Shown: positions 59,203-64,000 of the stretch, one piece after another
Numbering within the stretch: position 1 is the stretch's first letter
Layout: every line of letters starts with the position of its first letter
Position numbers and translations under genes: made by a program
Source of the DNA: Micromonospora sediminicola
GTDB lineage: Bacteria > Actinomycetota > Actinomycetes > Mycobacteriales > Micromonosporaceae
NCBI RefSeq assembly: GCF_900089585.1
Contig: NZ_FLRH01000004.1
Location: 551,001 to 615,000 of the forward strand
Length of the DNA stretch: 64,000 nucleotides
Direction of reading: 5' to 3'
Notes under the pieces: model-generated
Databases searched by the model: none
The model's input: only the letters and a program-made list of their open reading frames with translations
What the model was told of the DNA's origin: nothing

Positions 59203-60387
59203 TCAGCCGACTCCGAGCGTGGCGGCGAGCTTGGCGATCATGGTCGGAGCGCGCGGGTCGCGGGCGACCTCGGCAAGGATGTCCCGAGCGACAGGTCGGA
59301 GCGTGACCTCGGCCGGTGCGATGCGCTCGGCCTCGGTCAGCATGCGAGCCGCGTTGCCCACGTCCCCGGCATGCAGGTGGGCGCGAGCGACGTCGAGCAG
59401 ATGCGCGGCGCGGTGTTCGGCGGGTAGCCACCGCCAGCCGGAGCGCGTGGTGGCCTTCTCGTGCCAGGCAATCGCTGCATGAGCGTCGCCGACCTCGACA
59501 GCTACGGCGGCGCGGGCCAGGTCGACGGCGGTGGGCCCGAACCCGGTGCGGTGATGGTCGTACCCGTCGCCGGCCTGTTCCGCCATGCCGGCGGCCTCGT
59601 CGAGCAGTTCGCCGGCGGCGGACTCGTTGCCGTCCTGCGCCGCCGCCAGACTGGCCTGGATGAGCAGCGTCCCGCACAGGGACAACTCCGCTGGCGGGCC
59701 GTACTCGATTACGGGTGGAGCGATCCGGTATGCGGCAGTGAGCATCACCGACCTCGCCTCCCGCGCCCGACCGAGCGCGCGTAGCACCTGGCCGAGCTGG
59801 ACGGCTGCGGCGGCTACCAGTTCCCGGTCGCCGGTGGCGGCAAGCATCGCCCGATCCACGGCCAACCACGCCAGCTCAGCGTCGCCGAGTTTGACCAGCA
59901 GCGCGGCGGTGACCCGATACGCCTCCACCAACGATGCCCGGCCCGCTTCCGGGGCCTCGGCGTGGGTGCGCTGCGCGGTGACAAGCAAGGTGGGCGCCAG
60001 GTCGATCACCTGCGGGTACCGGGCGTACTGAAACGTCGTCCACGCGTATCCCACATCCCGCAGCATCCGATCCACCGCCACCACCGGGCCGCCCGCTGGC
60101 CTGCCCAACGGGATCTCGTAGCGGGACAACGCCGCCCTGATCCGCTCGACGCCGTCACCGCGACCCGTTGCCTGGACCGGGGCGGCGTCCTGGCCGACAA
60201 GCGCGGCGGTGTCGATGCGGAGCACGCGGGCGATCTCCTGGAGCGTGGACAGCTTGTCCAGTGACCGGACGCCGCGCTCGACCTTGTCGACCCAGCTCTT
60301 CGACTTGCCAAGCCGGTCGGCGAACACCTGCTGCGACAACTTCCGCCGACTCCGCCAGTACGCCACCCGCCGACCGACCGGCAACAC
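59203..60387 (-). CDS. XRE-family regulator with TPR-like C-terminus
   Basis: 394 residues from the GTG at 60387, which follows the stop of the 56-codon gene by one base. HTH: RVAYWRSRRKLSQQVFADRL and GKSKSWVDKVERGVRSLDKL. About 300 residues of helical repeats follow (AEHRAAHLLDVARAHLHAGD, GNAARMLTEAERIAPAEVTL). Same architecture as the regulator at 39873. A GTG 15 bases earlier is possible but lies inside the upstream gene. Confidence 0.83.
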   Translation of the reverse strand: MLPVGRRVAYWRSRRKLSQQVFADRLGKSKSWVDKVERGVRSLDKLSTLQEIARVLRIDTAALVGQDAAPVQATGRGDGVERIRAALSRYEIPLGRPAGGPVVAVDRMLRDVGYAWTTFQYARYPQVIDLAPTLLVTAQRTHAEAPEAGRASLVEAYRVTAALLVKLGDAELAWLAVDRAMLAATGDRELVAAAAVQLGQVLRALGRAREARSVMLTAAYRIAPPVIEYGPPAELSLCGTLLIQASLAAAQDGNESAAGELLDEAAGMAEQAGDGYDHHRTGFGPTAVDLARAAVAVEVGDAHAAIAWHEKATTRSGWRWLPAEHRAAHLLDVARAHLHAGDVGNAARMLTEAERIAPAEVTLRPVARDILAEVARDPRAPTMIAKLAATLGVG

Positions 60388-60388
60388 C

Positions 60389-60559
60389 TCACCGCTGCCC
60401 ACGACGCCACCGCCGATCCGGTACGGCTCCCGTGGTCTCCTCCACCGGAGTGCGGTCCGCCTCCGCCTCAGCCAGTAGCCGCCGCTTCGCCGCCTCGCGC
60501 TCGGCCGCCTGGATCTGCTCACCGCGGCTCACTGCCGACTCATCGCCCTTACGCGGCAT
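60389..60559 (-). CDS. 56-codon charged protein upstream of the XRE regulator
   Basis: ATG with GGAGG about eight bases before it. RGEQIQAAEREAKRRLLAEA-type helix: the product is rich in Arg, Glu and Ala and should be a single charged helix. The stop is one base before the regulator start, so the two are translationally coupled, mirroring the micro-genes of the other XRE-TPR locus. Confidence 0.65.
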   Translation of the reverse strand: MPRKGDESAVSRGEQIQAAEREAAKRRLLAEAEADRTPVEETTGAVPDRRWRRGQR

Positions 60560-60709
60560 CCCCACACCTCCGCCAGTAGAAGCGGCGGCACGTGGACCGT
60601 CGCGGATCCACAGTGACGTCGGAATGTCATCTACTGCGACGGCACAAGGGCCGACAATCAGGTCACTTAGCCGGCGACATTAGGGCGACACAGCGCTATG
60701 GTGGCAGTC

Positions 60710-61459
60710 ATGGCCGCCCCCAACACCGCCCTGCGGGCCGTCCGCACCGGAATGCGCATGAGCCAGGACGACTTCGCTCGCGCTCTCCAGGCCGCCGGCC
60801 ACCGCGTCGGCGAACCCAACGACGCCAACAAGAGGCTCGTCCAGCGATGGGAGTCCGGCGCAATCGCCGCGCCCCGCCCCGTCTACGCCCGCGCCCTGGA
60901 GGTGGTCACCGGGCTACCCATCTCACTGCTCGGCTTCGACGCGGTACCCGGCGGGCATGTCGCCGACGACGAACACGGCGGCCACGATCTGACCTCGCCC
61001 GTGTCCGACCTGGCCACACCGACACCGACGTCCAAGCCCACCGCGGTTCACCAGTCATACGAAGGCGTGTGGCTCAGCCGCTACCAGTACTACTCCAGCG
61101 GGCGGGGAGACTCCTTCGCCGGACAACACTTCGTGGTGCTGCTCCAGCACGGCGATCGACTCACCGCACGCAGCCTTCCTGGCTCGGCGTCATCGTCTCT
61201 CTCGCTGGACCTGACCGTGGACGGTGCCGTCGTCACCGGCACCTGGGTGGAGCAGACCGACCCCACCGGCTACTACCGGGGCGCGCGATATCACGGCGCA
61301 ATCCAACTCATCGCCGAGCCGACCGGCCGACGGATGGCCGGAAAATGGATCGGCTTCGGCAAGGACATGGACGTGAACACCGGCCCATGGGAACTCGTCT
61401 TCCGCGACGCCTCAACGTCCAAGGCGACGCTTGATCGCTACAACACGTCGGCGGCGTAG
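60710..61459 (+). CDS. HTH protein with predicted beta-barrel C-terminus
   Basis: 249 residues. N-terminal XRE-like HTH (VRTGMRMSQDDFARALQAAG, NKRLVQRWESGAIAAPRPVY). After a Thr/Pro linker (about 85-112) comes a strand-rich domain of some 125 residues: YEGVWLSRYQYYSSGRGDSF, HFVVLLQHGDRLTARSLPGS, GTWVEQTDPTGYYRGARYHG, AGKWIGFGKDMDVNTGPWEL. Eight or so short strands with Gly-x-Trp turns suggest a lipocalin-like barrel that could hold a ligand. TATGGT lies seven bases before the ATG (leaderless). Divergent from the XRE-TPR unit. Confidence 0.7.
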   Translation: MAAPNTALRAVRTGMRMSQDDFARALQAAGHRVGEPNDANKRLVQRWESGAIAAPRPVYARALEVVTGLPISLLGFDAVPGGHVADDEHGGHDLTSPVSDLATPTPTSKPTAVHQSYEGVWLSRYQYYSSGRGDSFAGQHFVVLLQHGDRLTARSLPGSASSSLSLDLTVDGAVVTGTWVEQTDPTGYYRGARYHGAIQLIAEPTGRRMAGKWIGFGKDMDVNTGPWELVFRDASTSKATLDRYNTSAA

Positions 61460-61478
61460 GTCGCTGCTGGTCCGGAAG

Positions 61479-61500
61479 CCGTTGACCCCTCGCTTGTAAG
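61479..61500 (-). other. tRNA-like fragment (Val TAC anticodon arm)
   Basis: The minus strand reads CTTACAAG then CGAGGGGTCAACGG, like the anticodon loop (CTTACAA, TAC) and variable region of a tRNA-Val(TAC). No complete tRNA can be folded. It could be a second att-like scar or chance; it lies in a 196-base gene-free gap. Confidence 0.35.
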
Positions 61501-61655
61501 TTCCGGGCGCATCGTCCGGGCTGGTCCGTGTGTGTGACCTCGGGCAGAAGTCTGCCGCTGTCCGGCTGAGTCCCTTTTGCGTCCGGCCCGGTTGCTGTCG
61601 CCGTTGCTGTCGAGCGCGACAAGGCATCCGCTGTTGCGGCCGGTAGCCTCCGAGC

Positions 61656-62039
61656 GTGCGATACCTCAGCCGGTCCGTCCTCCTTGGCACGCTCCAGCGC
61701 AGGAAGGAGGTCGAGCAGTTTCTCGGACCCGCCACGCTGAAGGGCATCGAAGGCATCCGCTGGGTCTCGATCTGGCCGTGGCAAGGCGGCTACAACCTGT
61801 CAGTCCATGACGTGCAGGACCTAGACGACGAAGACTCCCGGGACCTGTCGGTGTTCCCGCCGCTTGACCCAGAAGGCGAAGACGACCCCGGACCTGGCCA
61901 CGTCATCGGGCACGTGCAGGACCCGGCCGACGCGCTGGAACTGGCAGAGCGCACGACCGGGGCGTCGCCGCACCGTTGGGTCAACCACGGGGTTGCCGGA
62001 GAGGACTATGCGGACTTCGTCCGAGCCAGGAGAACCTGA
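61656..62039 (+). CDS. Acidic hypothetical protein
   Basis: 127 residues with a GTG start and a TAGCCT -10 seven bases before it (leaderless). GTLQRRKEVEQFLGPATLKG then GIRWVSIWPWQGGYNLSVHD, followed by an acidic stretch DLDDEDSRDL and DPEGEDDPGPG. Not recognised. Its size and charge would suit an immunity or antitoxin-type protein, which is only a guess. Confidence 0.6.
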   Translation: MRYLSRSVLLGTLQRRKEVEQFLGPATLKGIEGIRWVSIWPWQGGYNLSVHDVQDLDDEDSRDLSVFPPLDPEGEDDPGPGHVIGHVQDPADALELAERTTGASPHRWVNHGVAGEDYADFVRARRT

Positions 62040-62280
62040 CTCAGACGTTGAAGTGGAACTTAGACCGGCTCACTCGTGACCTGCGGCGGCCTGGTCAGCA
62101 CGCTGGTCGCGCGCCGGCTTGGGTTGCCGTAGCTGCTGGCTGCTTGCCGACGTTTGACGGTGTCTCGTGCCCCCAGCGTCCCCCAGACTGGCCTGCCAGA
62201 ACCCGCCGCCCCGGCGTTAGCACACACGGTTGAGGAAGGGTGTTGCGCCTGCTGGTGCAGCTCATCTCCTAGCAGGACGA
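62040..62280. other. Gene-free gap
   Basis: A 241-base stretch of lower G+C between convergent genes. I see no coding frame, tRNA or clear hairpin in it. Confidence 0.4.
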
Positions 62281-63078
62281 TCACCAGGCGACATCCTGGC
62301 GACGCGCTCGATCGTTCCGCGCATGTTCCGGATCTTGTCGGCTGCGCTGAAAGTCAACTACCTCTCCGACGAGTTCGTACGCCGAGATACGCAGTCTTTC
62401 GACTTTCTTGGCAAGTAGACGGCTCGGTGGCTGGAACATCTGCCACAGAGGGAGCCGGAAGGCTGCGACCGGTCCGTGGATGCCCCGACGGTCGCCGAGG
62501 TCGTGGAAATACCCCGTCCAGAGGTCTCGCTCGCCGTTAGTACCGCGAGATCTTGACGTCAGTTGGATGTGCCCTTGGTATTGAGAGGGTAGCGGTTCAC
62601 GTGTCACACCTTGCGCAATCATCGTAAAGATCAATGAAAGCCGTCGGTTACTCGTCCAAACGGTCTCACTGTGCCATTCCCCCCGAAACACCAGCTTTGA
62701 TCCATCTACGTAGTAAGCCAAAGCCTCGTTGATCTTGATTTCATCGGGCGTGTGATGGATGCGAAACCAACCCGTGACAGGAAGATCCCCTTGATCGGTG
62801 CGAGCAAGGAGGAAGTAGAGCCAGAGGCCCCGGCGACACTCGGACCTCGGCGAGAAGGGCCATACCAGGCGGTGGAACAAGAAGATCGATAGCCAAGTCA
62901 ACGCCACCACGGCAATTGGCACGCTCAAACCCAGCAGCATCTTCCGGCCCACTGAATCAGGCGCGAGCCCCAGGTAGTCAGCCGCGTTGCCGACGTACGC
63001 GTTGAAGTCGATGTTGAAGCCGACCACAACAGCCAGCGTGGCAAACATCAACTCAACCGGCCGCCTGCTTCCTCTCAT
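62281..63078 (-). CDS. Cap15/S-2TM-beta-like membrane effector
   Basis: 265 residues. Two N-terminal transmembrane helices (about 9-24 and 46-73) are followed by a strand-rich domain (about 84-215): GDLPVTGWFRIHHTPDEIKI, GSKLVFRGEWHSETVWTSNR, RLSLIFTMIAQGV, YQGHIQLTSRSRGTNGERDL, WTGYFHDLGDRRG. The order of two helices then a barrel with GxW and YxGxxxL repeats is that of Cap15/S-2TM-beta proteins, membrane-disrupting effectors of CBASS immunity. A charged 40-residue tail follows. TACATT six bases before the ATG suggests leaderless expression. Assignment is by architecture, not alignment. Confidence 0.6.
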   Translation of the reverse strand: MRGSRRPVELMFATLAVVVGFNIDFNAYVGNAADYLGLAPDSVGRKMLLGLSVPIAVVALTWLSIFLFHRLVWPFSPRSECRRGLWLYFLLARTDQGDLPVTGWFRIHHTPDEIKINEALAYYVDGSKLVFRGEWHSETVWTSNRRLSLIFTMIAQGVTREPLPSQYQGHIQLTSRSRGTNGERDLWTGYFHDLGDRRGIHGPVAAFRLPLWQMFQPPSRLLAKKVERLRISAYELVGEVVDFQRSRQDPEHARNDRARRQDVAW

Positions 63079-63227
63079 ACCGCCAATGTAAAGTCGCTAA
63101 TCCACGTTCGGCGATGCATGACCTTGAACTCGTGCGGCCGGGCATGGGCAAACGCCCGATCCGCCCCCATGGCGCGCCGGACCCCATGCCGGTCAGGGTG
63201 TCCAACCTGCCGGCCGTGGGGGCAAGT

Positions 63228-63914
63228 CTATGCGTCGGCAGGCAAGAGCTTCAGCGCCGGGCGCGGTTCCGCCGAGAGCCCTGATCGAGCTGGCTCGGGC
63301 CACTCCGGGAGGTCGTTCAGGTCACCACCGAAGGCCAACACCGTCTGGGCAGCTAGATCGCAGGCGGCTTGGATGAAACCTTCTGCGCCCATGAGCCGCA
63401 TCGAATGGCCCCCGTTCGCCAACGTCCACAGTGCGCCCGAAGCGTTCGACGCCGCCCGCGGATCCTGACCGTGGCTGAGCAGGTCGCGGAGTTTCTTCAT
63501 GTCCGTCAGGTAAGCACCGAGGGACTGCTTGCCGGCGAACACGGCCCACCTGGATCGATTGCCAGCTCCGGTTCCCTGGACCCGCGTCCGCACACCCCAG
63601 TCGTTCGTGAAGAGCTTGACGCCATATAGTTCGCCAGCTTGGTGAAGCTTGTCCGGATTCAGCGGCAGTGCGCGCGGACTCGTGGGATCGCGGAGGACGT
63701 CGTTGAAGAACGCTTCGACGGCCGCATAGGACATGGTGAAGATCGCCCAGCGGAGCGCATACTGCTTGGTGGAACGCCCCAGCCTGCGACCGTCGCGGCC
63801 GCTCAGCTCATCGATGTCGCGGTGCAGTGTGACGAGCAGCGTCGGGTTCGTCAGTCCCGCAGCAAGCGACTCCGCGGCTTCGATCACGAGGGAAAGGCGC
63901 GCATGAGCAGGCAC
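63228..63914 (-). CDS. HEPN-like putative RNase
   Basis: 228 residues with a GTG start; TAGTGT lies six bases upstream (leaderless). A helical protein with YALRWAIFTMSYAAVEAFFN (HEPN helix 2 style) and KLRDLLSHGQDPRAAS, where Arg143 and His148 form the R-x4-H motif of HEPN ribonucleases. It precedes the Cap15-like gene by 149 bases on the same strand. HEPN proteins act in toxin-antitoxin, CRISPR and abortive-infection systems. Family branch (MAE_28990-like or RiboL-PSP) cannot be settled. Confidence 0.62.
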   Translation of the reverse strand: MPAHARLSLVIEAAESLAAGLTNPTLLVTLHRDIDELSGRDGRRLGRSTKQYALRWAIFTMSYAAVEAFFNDVLRDPTSPRALPLNPDKLHQAGELYGVKLFTNDWGVRTRVQGTGAGNRSRWAVFAGKQSLGAYLTDMKKLRDLLSHGQDPRAASNASGALWTLANGGHSMRLMGAEGFIQAACDLAAQTVLAFGGDLNDLPEWPEPARSGLSAEPRPALKLLPADA

Positions 63915-64000
63915 GCCTTAACACTATCGACGACGCCGGCACCCAGCCGGAAGCGCAGTCTCACGGTGATGAGGAACTGTTATCGATCCTGCCTCCACAG

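Noticed and set aside
63978..63990. Another GTTATCGAT motif near the window end
   Set aside because: Only half of the palindrome is kept and no sugar gene is seen next to it.

Overview
The window is about 72% G+C actinobacterial chromosome. It has many GTG starts and leaderless promoters, and it carries mycothiol-type DinB proteins, a PPOX/F420-type protein, CBM2-tailed secreted polysaccharide enzymes and XRE-TPR regulators flanked by tiny overlapping genes. This fits Micromonosporaceae (Micromonospora or a close relative). The genus is inferred from gene content; there is no rRNA in the window.

Left third (1-33,751). Secreted plant-polysaccharide enzymes are spread among ordinary genes: a GH43-CBM6-CBM2 and an SGNH-RICIN pair (338-3307), a CE1-like esterase-CBM2 (7581-8876) and a Cip1-like CBM2 protein (12172-13407). 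A GH44-FN3-CBM2 enzyme follows at 42943-45213. Their upstream regions carry LacI-type palindromes: CGATAAC-containing sites before GH43 and the esterase, and a CebR-like box before GH44. Between them lie a translationally coupled ArsR/membrane/CDP-alcohol transferase operon (10539-12098), a ribosomal-protection GTPase with a likely translational attenuator (13726-15727), a DUF7737-type two-gene operon, and a DinB gene enclosed by two inverted, decayed IS remnants (18596-19678). Several regulator/effector pairs, a Nudix pseudogene, a CoaD-like protein without the C-terminal helix and a Tat-exported M23 protein with an altered metal site complete this part.

Middle (33,849-35,853). Nineteen tRNA genes and one tRNA half lie on the minus strand. 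Several are structurally odd: two Leu-anticodon tRNAs lack the long variable arm, two have C33, one has a non-consensus T-loop and one has a one-base variable loop. A 43-codon gene and an intrinsic terminator precede the array.

Right third (35,983-59,000) is mostly housekeeping and regulation: RibD/DHFR-like and AraC genes, an XRE-TPR locus with three overlapping micro-genes, divergent TetR/oxidoreductase pairs with clear operators, a GntR-ABC operon with a perfect 28-bp operator, WYL, NYN and TraR/DksA proteins.

From about 59,047 to the window end the character changes. A 30-nt tRNA-Val 3' fragment (an att-like scar) is followed by an XRE-TPR regulator with a 56-codon partner, an HTH protein with a predicted beta-barrel tail, an acidic orphan, a two-TM beta-rich protein resembling Cap15/S-2TM-beta CBASS effectors, and a protein with a HEPN RNase motif. 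This is the best candidate for an undescribed conflict system. No CD-NTase or integrase lies inside the window.
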